Shown here piece by piece: positions 1 to 7,060 of a stretch of 64,000 nucleotides of DNA. The position numbers were made by a program, and so were the translations under genes. The DNA comes from Acidobacteriota bacterium. Lineage in GTDB: Bacteria; Acidobacteriota; Blastocatellia; Pyrinomonadales; Pyrinomonadaceae. Position 1 is the first letter of the stretch, and every line of letters begins with the position of its first letter. Below the pieces are notes generated by a model. The model worked only from the letters and a program-made list of their open reading frames with translations. It searched no databases and had not been told where the DNA came from. The stretch spans positions 126,549 to 190,548 of the forward strand of contig JAFDVJ010000018.1 of NCBI GenBank assembly GCA_018269075.1, written 5' to 3'.

Positions 1-2
1 CG

Positions 3-410
3 CCCTGCCCGTCGAGCACTGCGGAAAGCTCCGCGGATCCCCGTGACCCGTACCCGAACGAGCTCGACGGTTATCGTTTTTTCAGGGACGGAAAGCTCAA
101 AAACATCCGGCTCCGCGTTTCGACGCGCGCCGATGTCGAAAAGATCTTCGGGCCGGCGCGCGAACCGGGAAAAGATTTTCTCACCTATCAATACGATGGC
201 GATTGGGACATTACCGTGGGTTATTATTCGCCGGAACATTCGATTCTCAGCTATCAGCGGGAGATAGACGGGGTCACCGTCAATTACCGCCGCCTGCCGA
301 AACTCGAAACCATCGGCAAAGTCCAGCAGATTTCGCTGAATCCCAAATTATACAGAGTAACTCCAACAAATCAAGGACGGCGAATTTACGAAACTACGAC
401 AAATCCATGA
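3..410 (+). CDS. 3' part of a hypothetical protein, 5' end outside window
   Basis: An open frame enters from the left edge and runs to a TGA at 408-410. The visible 135 residues contain YRFFRDGKLKNIRLRVSTRADVEKIFGPARE, then a YDGDWDITVGYYSPEH stretch. The protein looks soluble and secreted or lipoprotein-like, but no signal peptide can be judged because the N-terminus is missing. Its stop overlaps the next start (ATGA at 407-410), so the two genes are probably translationally coupled. I do not recognise a named family and assign no function. Confidence 0.6.
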   Translation, partial: PCPSSTAESSADPRDPYPNELDGYRFFRDGKLKNIRLRVSTRADVEKIFGPAREPGKDFLTYQYDGDWDITVGYYSPEHSILSYQREIDGVTVNYRRLPKLETIGKVQQISLNPKLYRVTPTNQGRRIYETTTNP

Positions 411-907
411 GAAAAAAATTGGTTATTTTACCGTTTTTATTGTGTCTACTTACGAGTTTGGCAAATGCACAGAAACCAAAAGAAGAAGTTCAGGTAGTCG
501 AAGCAGTCGCTCCTATCTATCCTGCTACTGCAATAGTAGCTGCTCAAGAAGGAAGAACATGGGTTGAGGTTATCATTACGAAAAGCGGTGCTGTGAAGTC
601 TGTCAGTGCAATTGAAGCTCCTCCTCTTCTTCGGGAAGTAATAAAAATAGTCGCCTCACGCTGGCGGTTTGCACCCGCAGAAGATAAAAGCGATGACCGA
701 AAGGCGCGATTGGTTTTCATATTTACTCGTGTTCCGTCCGATACAAAGTCGGTGGAGCTTCTACCGATGTTCAGACCGCCATATGAAGTTGAAGTCAAGG
801 CCCGTGTGCCGATTATCTCAAAAGATGCAAAGATGATTCGGCGAAAGAAACAGGGCAAACGTATCTTAATTTTGCATAGAACAAAAAGCAGAGCATTCTC
901 GAAATAA
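407..907 (+). CDS. Exported TonB C-terminal-like protein
   Basis: A 166-residue protein starting MRKKLVILPFLLCLLTSLANAQ, a clean Sec signal peptide ending ANA-Q. After it, residues 30-110 (VEAVAPIYPATAIVAAQEGRTWVEVIITKSGAVKSV, then LLREVIKIVASRWRFAP) match the pattern of TonB C-terminal/energy-transducer domains: YP...A......G.V.V.v.i...G.V......P.L...a......W.F.P. There is no N-terminal TM anchor other than the signal peptide, so it is more likely a stand-alone periplasmic TonB-CTD protein than a full TonB. The C-terminus is strongly basic. I chose ATG 407 because an upstream in-frame extension would put about 68 non-signal residues before the signal peptide, and because it overlaps the upstream stop. 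The gene is clearly richer in A+T than its neighbours, which may mean transfer. Confidence 0.65.
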   Translation: MRKKLVILPFLLCLLTSLANAQKPKEEVQVVEAVAPIYPATAIVAAQEGRTWVEVIITKSGAVKSVSAIEAPPLLREVIKIVASRWRFAPAEDKSDDRKARLVFIFTRVPSDTKSVELLPMFRPPYEVEVKARVPIISKDAKMIRRKKQGKRILILHRTKSRAFSK

Positions 908-1492
908 GTGGGGGGGAGGGAAATAAATAATATTCATATAAAATTCAAACCGGTCGCCAATATCCGAATCCTCGGCTTCGGTCTGGTTCTAACCCTTTTC
1001 GGGCTCGCAGCCTGCGCCGGTTCGATCAACGATGGCGCCGTTCATTCGAACATCGGCGATGGCTCGAAAGCGACAGTATCCGATTCCCCGATGAATACGC
1101 CCTCAAGAAAAATCGTCGATTCCGCCCTCGAACGAAACCGGCGCTTGTGGGAATCGAAACAGATTGCGGATTACGACTACGTCGTGGAAAAAAGGGGTAT
1201 GATGAACAGCTGGATTCCGTTTTCGATCAGGGTCCGGGACGCTCGCGCCGTCGCGATGGAACCGGTTCGTGAAGCAATGGTACTCGAACACGCCGACGGC
1301 TATGAGGAATACGATACGTTCGAGAAGATCTTCGATCTTTTGCAGCAGGCTTATGAACGAAAATATCCGGTCAGGGTAAAATACAACAAGGAATACGGTT
1401 ATCCCGAAAATATGACGATTCAGCCGATGGAGGCGACCGATCTGACATACTGGCTCGAGATCACCCGGTTCGAGAAAGCCGGTTCTGAATGA
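908..1492 (+). CDS. Lipoprotein, DUF6174-like
   Basis: About 194 residues. A hydrophobic stretch ILGFGLVLTLFGLAAC ends in a lipobox (LAAC), so this is probably a lipoprotein. The mature part has RRLWESKQIADYDYVVEK, a middle section with V.V.....V, then YDTFEKIFDLLQQAYERKYPVRVKYNKEYGYPENM. This W...I.DY.Y ... L...I..A.......V.Y....GYP layout resembles DUF6174; I infer the family from the pattern only. The start is uncertain: the only common start codon in frame is GTG 908, directly after the previous stop, but a strong purine run (GGGGGGGAGGG, about 910-920) lies just after it and would fit a rarer ATT start at 932. No function is known for the family. Confidence 0.55.
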   Translation: MGGREINNIHIKFKPVANIRILGFGLVLTLFGLAACAGSINDGAVHSNIGDGSKATVSDSPMNTPSRKIVDSALERNRRLWESKQIADYDYVVEKRGMMNSWIPFSIRVRDARAVAMEPVREAMVLEHADGYEEYDTFEKIFDLLQQAYERKYPVRVKYNKEYGYPENMTIQPMEATDLTYWLEITRFEKAGSE

Positions 1493-1570
1493 AGTTATTT
1501 TAGCGCAGCCATAAAAAGCGCGGCCGGTTATTGCATCGACGGGTTCGATAAACGGTCGATTGAGAAACAG

Positions 1571-2182
1571 ATGAAAAAATCTCTTTACCTTTTATTAATA
1601 ACGATCTTTCTCCAAACGCTGGCCGCCGGAACGCAGCTTCACGCTCAGGAACGGCGTCCGAATGAACCCGCCGGACGTCCCAGCGCCCGGCTCGAAGTCG
1701 AGTTGATCACGGAATCAGATAATCCGGTCTTGAAAAAGGGCCGGCCGTTCCCGCTCGTCGTCAGGGTCACGAATACTTCCGGTGAAAAGATCGAATTGTC
1801 CGAACCGCCTTATTTATGGATCGCCCGGGTCGGAATAAAAAAAGGCGCGGTATCAAGTCTCAACAATGTGTTTACCGCGCAATTGAAGGATAACCGGCAA
1901 ACGAAGAAGTCGGTTCTGGAAAAGGGAGAATCGATCGAATTCCGAACCGATCTCGGCGAAACGGAACTGCGGAACGTGCTGAATTGCCCCTGTCGGACGA
2001 TAAATATTTTCGATGCTTTGAAAAAGGGAAAATACAATATAAATGCCCGCGTCGTCACGGTTGCCGCGGACCCGGCAAAATCACAATCAGACGTTTTCGA
2101 ATCGAACACGATCACGATTTCATTTGGTCTCGATGAAAACCTCTGCCCGCCCGGGATACCGTCAACCGGGTTGCGACCGTGA
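1571..2182 (+). CDS. Exported protein of unknown function
   Basis: 203 residues beginning MKKSLYLLLITIFLQTLAAGTQLHAQ, a good signal peptide. The mature part (ARLEVELITESDNPVLKKGRPFPLVVRVTNTSGEKIELSE) looks like an immunoglobulin-like beta sandwich of the kind seen in exported proteins that modulate or bind partners. A Cys pair (NCPC, about residue 139) is present. No catalytic motif is seen. It is the last of a run of four small plus-strand secreted genes. Confidence 0.6.
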   Translation: MKKSLYLLLITIFLQTLAAGTQLHAQERRPNEPAGRPSARLEVELITESDNPVLKKGRPFPLVVRVTNTSGEKIELSEPPYLWIARVGIKKGAVSSLNNVFTAQLKDNRQTKKSVLEKGESIEFRTDLGETELRNVLNCPCRTINIFDALKKGKYNINARVVTVAADPAKSQSDVFESNTITISFGLDENLCPPGIPSTGLRP

Positions 2183-2272
2183 AATCTAAATAAAGCGTTT
2201 ATTTCAATTTATTGTTGGTGAAAGAGCTATTGAAAAAAGCGGCGATTCCGGTCGCGGTTGCTTTTTTGATCT

Positions 2273-2333
2273 TCCACAAAAAAAAACTAATAACACTAAA
2301 TTTCTTTCGTGTTTTTTTCGTGGTTTTAGTGGA
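2273..2333. repeat. A/T-rich hairpin of the CACTAAA / TTTAGTG family
   Basis: Left arm runs TCCACAAAAAA...AACACTAAAT and the right arm ...CGTGGTTTTAGTGGA, which pair to form a long imperfect stem. The same arms occur at about 60699-60765 inside a larger hairpin, so this is a dispersed element and not chance. It may act as a transcription terminator after the 1571-2182 gene. Confidence 0.5.
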
Positions 2334-2510
2334 TATTTCAACAACCGCTCGCGGGTTTAACGTTCATTATTCCAACAGGTTTTGTCTCAAAATATTATAA
2401 TAATCCGGGCTTTGGTCTGTGATCTTCGGCCTTTGAATATCGTGCAAAAATCAAAAACCGATCACTCTCTGTTACTCTCAATGGCCCAATCAATCCCCGC
2501 CCCAAACCAA

Positions 2511-2544
2511 TCCGAAATCCGAAATCCGAAATCCGAAATCCAAA
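2511..2544. repeat. Heptamer repeat, unit AATCCGA
   Basis: Four or more tandem copies of a 7-base unit (AATCCGA), the reverse complement of the TCGGATT unit repeated at 6914-6962 and also present at 20728-20760. Confidence 0.7.
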
Positions 2545-2656
2545 ATGGTTTTGTCTTTTTCACGTTTCCGTATATTATATTGAATGGCCTTCAGCGGGCC
2601 CGTGTTTTTCCCGCGCTTTCCGGTTTTCGTCAAATCAACTAAATCCTGAGGTCCTG

Positions 2657-3553
2657 ATGAGTTTTCTTTTCGCTTCGTTTGAAACGGTGACGGGGATGCC
2701 CGAAGTTCTCGGTTATGTCTTTATATTTATCTTCGGCGCGATCGTCGGCAGTTTTTTAAACGTCGTCATCCACCGCGTCCCGCGCGAGGAATCGATCGTC
2801 TTTCCGAATTCGGCCTGCCCGAAATGCAAGACGGCGATCAAGCCCTACGATAATCTGCCGATATTGAGCTGGCTGCTGCTCGGCGGCAAATGCCGGAGCT
2901 GCAAGGAAAAGATCGCGGCGCGCTACCCGGCGGTCGAGCTGCTGACGGCGCTGCTTTTTACGGCGACGTTCTGGGCCGTCGGCTTCAACGCCTTTCTGCC
3001 GATTGTCTTGATCTTCGTCGCTTCGACCGTCGCGCTGATCTTTATCGACGCCGAACATATGATTCTGCCGGACGTCATCAACTTCCCGCTTTTGGGGCTG
3101 GCGCTCGCGGTTCGCGTTTTGTACCCGATTTTATTGAGCCCGGTCTATTTCACGGACATCCGGTTTGCGCCGCTGACGATGCTGGCGGGCTGGCCGGTCT
3201 GGCTCGTTTCGCTGGCCGGCGCATTGCTCGGCGCGCTCGCCGGCGGCGGGTCGCTGTGGCTCGTCGGCAAGATCTGGGAAAAGCTGCGCGGCGTCGAGGC
3301 GATGGGACTCGGCGACGTCAAGATGATGTTCGCGTTCGGCGCGCTGCTGGGCTGGCGGCTGACGCTGCTGACGATCTTTCTCGGCGCGTTTTCGGGCGCG
3401 CTGATCGGCGTTTTTATGATCTCGAAGGAACGGGACAAAAATATGCAGACGCAGATCCCGTTCGGGATCTTTCTCGGGATCGGCGCGATTCTCGCGATGC
3501 TCTTCGGCGACCAGCTGATCGGCTGGTATGTCAAAACCTTTATTCCGGCCTGA
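2657..3553 (+). CDS. pilD: Prepilin peptidase (A24 family), PilD/GspO type
   Basis: 298-residue polytopic membrane protein that cleaves the leader of type IV pilin or type II pseudopilin precursors and methylates the new N-terminus. The N-terminal methyltransferase-like domain is complete: GSFLNVVIHRVP (about 31-42), and two Cys pairs C54/C57 and C79/C82 in CPKC and CRSC for zinc. The peptidase part has the first catalytic Asp in FIDAEHMILPD (about 130) and the second in GLGDVKMM (about 219), the GxGD signature. At least six hydrophobic segments follow. The ATG at 2657 has a TGAGG box 5-9 bases upstream. No pilin or assembly ATPase genes are adjacent, so it probably serves genes elsewhere. 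It overlaps the convergent gene at its 3' end by 14 bases. Confidence 0.93.
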   Translation: MSFLFASFETVTGMPEVLGYVFIFIFGAIVGSFLNVVIHRVPREESIVFPNSACPKCKTAIKPYDNLPILSWLLLGGKCRSCKEKIAARYPAVELLTALLFTATFWAVGFNAFLPIVLIFVASTVALIFIDAEHMILPDVINFPLLGLALAVRVLYPILLSPVYFTDIRFAPLTMLAGWPVWLVSLAGALLGALAGGGSLWLVGKIWEKLRGVEAMGLGDVKMMFAFGALLGWRLTLLTIFLGAFSGALIGVFMISKERDKNMQTQIPFGIFLGIGAILAMLFGDQLIGWYVKTFIPA

Positions 3554-3845
3554 CGACGGCTTGTTCGAGACAGTTCGACGAACAGTAATAAGAATTTCCG
3601 CCTAATTTGAGCGCATTCGAGCGCGGCGTCCAGCTGCCGCATTTGAGGCAGCGGACGAGCTCGACGTCGCCGGCGTTGGTCTTCGTCTCGATCTGTTTTT
3701 CGTTCGTCTCCGCGCGGATCATCTGGCGCATCTTGCGAAACATCCGGAAAACGTAGACGGCGGTCTCGATCTGCCGCCGGTAACGCCGCCAGATAAAGAG
3801 AAAGAGAATCGCGAAGAGGGCGAGAATTATTAAAAACTTCATCAT
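3540..3845 (-). CDS. Small membrane-anchored zinc-ribbon protein, PP0621-like
   Basis: 101 residues: one N-terminal membrane segment (MKFLIILALFAILFLFIWRRY), a basic linker, and a C-terminal metal-binding module VRCLKCGSWTP...YYCSSNC with four cysteines spaced CxxC...CxxxC. This matches the layout of the small PP0621-type family (one TM helix plus C-terminal Cys cluster); function unknown. Two ATG codons stand in tandem at the start (3845 and 3842). The start overlaps the stop of the TPR gene upstream on the minus strand (ATGA), so the two are one operon, and its 3' end overlaps the convergent pilD. Confidence 0.7.
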   Translation of the reverse strand: MMKFLIILALFAILFLFIWRRYRRQIETAVYVFRMFRKMRQMIRAETNEKQIETKTNAGDVELVRCLKCGSWTPRSNALKLGGNSYYCSSNCLEQAVVRPE

Positions 3846-4582
3846 TTCTGGTTGGACGCGCCGCCCGCGAGCCCGGTTTCGAATTCGGGAATCATCGGGT
3901 TCTGGCGGTTGACCGTCTTCAACTGTTCGAGATATTTCTTCGCCTCGTCCTTTTTGCCGAGCTTGAGCATCGTCTCGGTCGCGAACTGGAGCGCGCGCTC
4001 GTTTTTCGGGTTGGTCTGCAGCGCTTTCAGCAGTTCGGGCGCGGCCTTTTCCGGTTCGGCCGGTTCCGAAAACAGATAGGTCGAGCCGTAATCGGCGCGA
4101 ACGTTGGCGTCGTCGGGCTTGATTTCGAGCGCCTTCGCGTAAAAATCACGGGCTTTCTTAAAGCCGTCGGCGGTTTTGTTGAGCGACGCGAGATCGTAAT
4201 GCGCGTTGCCGAGCGTCACGAGCACGTCGAAATCCTTCGGGTCGTGATCGTAGACGCGCTGGAGCAGCCGCGCCGATTCCGAGATCAATTCCTGATTCTG
4301 CTTCATCGCGCCGTAGCTGAAGAGCGCGACGCCGAGCTTTTTCTGGAAATCGAAGTTCGTCGGGTCCTTGTCGGCCTCGGCGATCTTGGCGCGGATCTCG
4401 TCGTCCGACAGGTTGGTCGACGGATCGGCGGCCGGTTTCTGGGTATTTGATTTTTTCAGGTTCTCGTTTTCGCCGCGAAGCATCATCAGCTCGTTGCGGT
4501 TGAGCTGGTTGGCGATGTAAAACCCGGCCGCGAAACTCAGAATGACGGCGACGAGCGCGAGCGCGAAAAATTTTGTGTTCAT
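3842..4582 (-). CDS. Membrane-anchored TPR protein
   Basis: 246 residues from MNTKFFALALVAVILSFAAGFYIANQLN, an N-terminal signal anchor, followed by a short charged stretch and about three to four TPR-like helical pairs: DPTNFDFQKKLGVALFSYG, DPKDFDVLVTLGNAHYDLA, KPDDANVRADYGSTYL and NPKNERALQFATETMLKLG. The spacing and the N...A.Y.LG pattern are those of TPR proteins of the CcmH/NrfG kind, but there is no heme-lyase context, so it is best called a TPR scaffold facing the periplasm. The ATG 4582 start is chosen because it begins the membrane segment; sequence upstream is repeat-derived. Confidence 0.75.
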   Translation of the reverse strand: MNTKFFALALVAVILSFAAGFYIANQLNRNELMMLRGENENLKKSNTQKPAADPSTNLSDDEIRAKIAEADKDPTNFDFQKKLGVALFSYGAMKQNQELISESARLLQRVYDHDPKDFDVLVTLGNAHYDLASLNKTADGFKKARDFYAKALEIKPDDANVRADYGSTYLFSEPAEPEKAAPELLKALQTNPKNERALQFATETMLKLGKKDEAKKYLEQLKTVNRQNPMIPEFETGLAGGASNQK

Positions 4583-4630
4583 TGGCGTAATTCGAAAAAT
4601 CGTTTCCGGTGTGATGGATTTTTGTTTTAT

Positions 4631-4728
4631 TGATCTTTGATCTTTGATTTTGGATCTTCGGACGGCCTTTGGTTTCGATTTTATCAATCCACCATCATCG
4701 CCAAAGACCGAAAACCAAAGATCAAAAA
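4631..4728. repeat. Inverted repeat of TTTGATC/GATCAAA heptamers
   Basis: Left arm TGATCTTTGATCTTTGATTTTGGATCTTCGG and right arm built of CCGAAAACCAAAGATCAAA face each other across about 45 bases. The 7-base phase (TTTGATC) is visible in the left arm. Related inverted copies lie at 48626-48686, 57401-57463 and 60056-60150. Probably a hairpin terminator or dispersed element. Confidence 0.6.
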
Positions 4729-4845
4729 ATACAAATCACTCCGAAAGCACAATTTACACAATACCAAATCCGGCCCGAAAATAGAAAAGCGCCGACGGCC
4801 GGCGGCCGGTCGGTGCTTTTCCTGATTCTAATTTTGAACGAACGG

Positions 4846-5115
4846 TTATTTCTTGTTTTCTTCTGAGGGGATAAACGGAAGATCGTCGGCGCGGCGGCGC
4901 GGCAGCGGATCGGTCGAGCGGCGGCGCGGCATCGAGTTGTTGCCGCGGCGGTCGACGGACCCGACCGGCAAGCCCTTGCCGTGGACGGCCTCGACGAGAA
5001 TTCTCGTGATTTCCTGTGAAAGCGTGCGATGTTCGAGGGCGGCGCGGCGGCGCAGCGATTCTTTCAATTCATTGGGCACATAAGCTCCGATAAAGACGCC
5101 TTTGCGATTAGCCAT
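4846..5115 (-). CDS. Ribbon-helix-helix (Arc-type) protein
   Basis: 89 residues. The N-terminal half, GVFIGAYVPNELKESLRRRAALEHRTLSQEITRILVEAVHG, is a classic Arc/MetJ fold: a short beta strand (VFIGAYVP), helix A (ELKESLRRRAALEHR) and helix B (TLSQEITRILVEAV). It would bind DNA as a dimer, for example as an antitoxin or local regulator. The C-terminal half is a disordered Arg/Asp-rich tail with a repeated PRRRSTD / PRRRADD motif, unusual for the family. No toxin gene lies next to it; rnpB follows divergently at 50 bases, so it stands alone. Confidence 0.75.
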   Translation of the reverse strand: MANRKGVFIGAYVPNELKESLRRRAALEHRTLSQEITRILVEAVHGKGLPVGSVDRRGNNSMPRRRSTDPLPRRRADDLPFIPSEENKK

Positions 5116-5172
5116 AAAATAACAAAAAGACTCCTATTTAATTAATGTTGGAAAAACGCCCTGCGTTCGAAA

Positions 5173-5593
5173 ACAAGCCTGTAAGCCGAATTTTGTCTTC
5201 GCCCGGAGGCGATGGGCAATCATTCATCTAGGCTGTCCGTTGCCGGAGAGCTCAAGCGACCTACCCGAAAACGCCCCCGATCCGCGGATCGGTTTTTGAA
5301 CGGGCCGTTCAAGAATCGTTTTCCTATTTGGTCTTGCACCACGAGGAGTTTACCCAGCCGCGACTGTTACCAGCCGCGCTGACGCGCTCTTACCGCGTCG
5401 TTTCACACATCACCGCTCGGAGATCCCGAAAATCCGGAAACCGGCTCCGAGATCCTTGATCGAACGGCTGTTCTGTTTTCTGTTGCACTTGTCGTCGCCC
5501 GCCTCGGCGGACGCCCGGACGTTATCCGGCTCGCTGCCCTATGGTGTTCGGACTTTCCTCTTATAATTTCTTACAAGCGACTGCCCGGCTTGT
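5173..5593 (-). ncRNA. rnpB: RNase P RNA, bacterial type A
   Basis: Read on the minus strand, this has the conserved landmarks of RNase P RNA in order: AGAGGAAAGTCCGAACACC followed by ATAGGGCAG near the 5' end, GGATAACGTCCGG, GTGAAACGACGCGGTAAGAG, AAACTCCTCGTGGTGCAAG, GGGTAGGTCGCTTGAG, AGATGAATGATTGCC, and GACAAAATTCGGCTTAC at the 3' end. The ends given are the P1 helix: ACAAGCC at the 5' end pairs with GGCTTGT at the 3' end. About 421 nucleotides, usual for type A. It is the catalytic RNA that matures tRNA 5' ends. Confidence 0.95.
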
Positions 5594-5690
5594 CATCGAA
5601 TGCAAGGCTTAGTTATCTTAGCAAAATTTGTTGAACAAATACAATTTTAGTTGTTTCGAATTTATTAAAATGTTTGCCGGCCGCTGAACT

Positions 5691-6725
5691 TTAATCGCCG
5701 ACCTCGACCGTATCGCCCGCCATCAGAACCGGATCGGGCGCTTTGCCGTCCTTGATCTGCTTGAGATTGTATTCGCTCGAAACGAGCATCCCGTCGGCGT
5801 TTTTGCGGCGGATGACGACCTTTTTGACGCCGCTCCGCTTGAGCCCGCCCGACACGAGAATCGCCTGCGTCAGCGTCAGGCCCTCGTGAAAATCCTTCTG
5901 GCCGCCGGCGACGACTTCCCCGCCGATGTAGAAATACTGCGCCGCCGGATTGGCGGCCGTCGTGTCGGCCTGAAATTCGACGATGTCGTTCGGCAGCACG
6001 AGCACCTCGTCGGTCTTCTCGTCCTTGAGCTCGTAGGTTTCGGCCGTCGCGTCGCCGCGGCGGATGACGACCCGGACGGCGTTCGGCGAAACGACCGCTT
6101 CGGCGCGGACGACGAAGAGCGGAACGGCCTCGCGCTGGATAAATTTGTCGCCCGATTTTTCGACGAGGCCGAGCACCGAGATCTTGTGGCTCGCGTAATC
6201 GCGAATCTTGACCGAGACCTGCGGGTTTTCGTAAAGCCGGATCTTCTCGCGGAGAAGGTCCTCGATCTCGTCGGTGTTCAGCCCGGCGACCGAAACCATC
6301 TGGCCGGCCAGCGGGTAATCGATCGTGCCGTCGTTGAGCACCGTGTAATAGGTCGAGCCTTTCGCGTTGTTCTGAAGGTTGATGAACAGGACGTCGCCGA
6401 CGCCGACCTTGTAGTTCTGGGTCGGCGCGACCGCTTTTTTATTGGCGTTTTTGACGACTTCGAGCGTCTTTTTGGCGATCGTGTCGTTGCTGGCGGTCGT
6501 TTCCGGAACATTCGCCGGCACGGTTTCGGCCGTCACGGTCGAATTCTGCTTGTTCGCGGCATTGTTCGGCTCTTTGCCGGTCCGGGTTTTCGGATTCTGC
6601 GAATAACCGAAATTGACCTTTTTGGCCGGCGTGTTTTCGGGCGTTTGAGCGACGGCGGCACCCGTCAGACCCAGCACGGCCAGAATCGCGGTCAAGCTAA
6701 TTTTTTTCAGAGAAGTCGTCTTCAT
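5691..6725 (-). CDS. Polysaccharide-export/SLBB domain protein
   Basis: 344 residues. Signal peptide MKTTSLKKISLTAILAVLGLTGAAVAQ, a low-complexity Asn/Thr/Lys region, then a Poly_export domain from about 110 (YKVGVGDVLFINLQNN...GTIDYPLAGQMVSVAGLNTDEIEDLLREKI...NPQVSVKIRDYASHKISVLG) and one SLBB domain at the end (FYIGGEVVAGGQKDFHEGLTLTQAILVSGGLKRSG). This is the periplasmic part of Wza-like exporters, but it is shorter than Wza and lacks a visible outer-membrane helix, so it may be a stand-alone SLBB protein that binds or helps export a glycan. No glycosyltransferases are nearby. ATG 6725 is chosen over an upstream start because it opens directly on the signal peptide. Confidence 0.8.
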   Translation of the reverse strand: MKTTSLKKISLTAILAVLGLTGAAVAQTPENTPAKKVNFGYSQNPKTRTGKEPNNAANKQNSTVTAETVPANVPETTASNDTIAKKTLEVVKNANKKAVAPTQNYKVGVGDVLFINLQNNAKGSTYYTVLNDGTIDYPLAGQMVSVAGLNTDEIEDLLREKIRLYENPQVSVKIRDYASHKISVLGLVEKSGDKFIQREAVPLFVVRAEAVVSPNAVRVVIRRGDATAETYELKDEKTDEVLVLPNDIVEFQADTTAANPAAQYFYIGGEVVAGGQKDFHEGLTLTQAILVSGGLKRSGVKKVVIRRKNADGMLVSSEYNLKQIKDGKAPDPVLMAGDTVEVGD

Positions 6726-6789
6726 AACACAAACCATCGGGCAAACCTGCTTTGTCCGGTCTGCCTGACTCTCGCGTAAACCTATCGGG

Positions 6790-6803
6790 TTATCTTAAGA
6801 TAA
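6790..6803. promoter_or_regulatory. Perfect 14-bp palindrome upstream of the SLBB gene
   Basis: TTATCTTAAGATAA is its own reverse complement and sits about 65 bases upstream of the start at 6725, a usual operator position. The symmetry extends almost to 19 bases (GGTT...AACC). No matching regulator is known. Confidence 0.35.
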
Positions 6804-6913
6804 ACCAGAAAACGGTTTTGAGCAAGCAATTCGATCGAGAGCCGACCGGCAAACCCACTCTTTATAAAATGTCAAAGGCGGCGGATTTTTAGGAAAAAAT
6901 GCGAAACGAGTGA

Positions 6914-6962
6914 GGGATTTCGGATTTCGGATTTCGGATTTCGGATTTCGGATTTCGGATTT
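6914..6962. repeat. Heptamer repeat, unit ATTTCGG
   Basis: About six to seven perfect tandem copies of the 7-base unit ATTTCGG in the space between the SLBB gene and ptsI. The same unit in reverse orientation occurs at 2511-2544 and 20728-20760. The rest of 6726-7060 shows nothing coding. Confidence 0.8.
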
Positions 6963-7060
6963 CTTTTGGCGGATGGGCCTGTTATTTTCGGTAATGCCTT
7001 ATGGATAAGGGCTTAATGATTGGGTTTGAAAAGGCAGGAAAAAGGCGCGGGATTCTATTT

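Larger units (their letters stand above)
2183..2656. other. Intergenic region, no gene seen
   Basis: 474 bases with no convincing coding frame. It holds one imperfect A/T-rich hairpin (2273-2333) and one heptamer repeat run (2511-2544), both annotated separately. The last 15 bases contain a TGAGG ribosome-binding site for the prepilin peptidase gene. Confidence 0.6.

Noticed and set aside
203..406. Upstream 68-residue extension of the TonB-like protein
   Set aside because: It overlaps the clear frame of the preceding gene and would bury the signal peptide.
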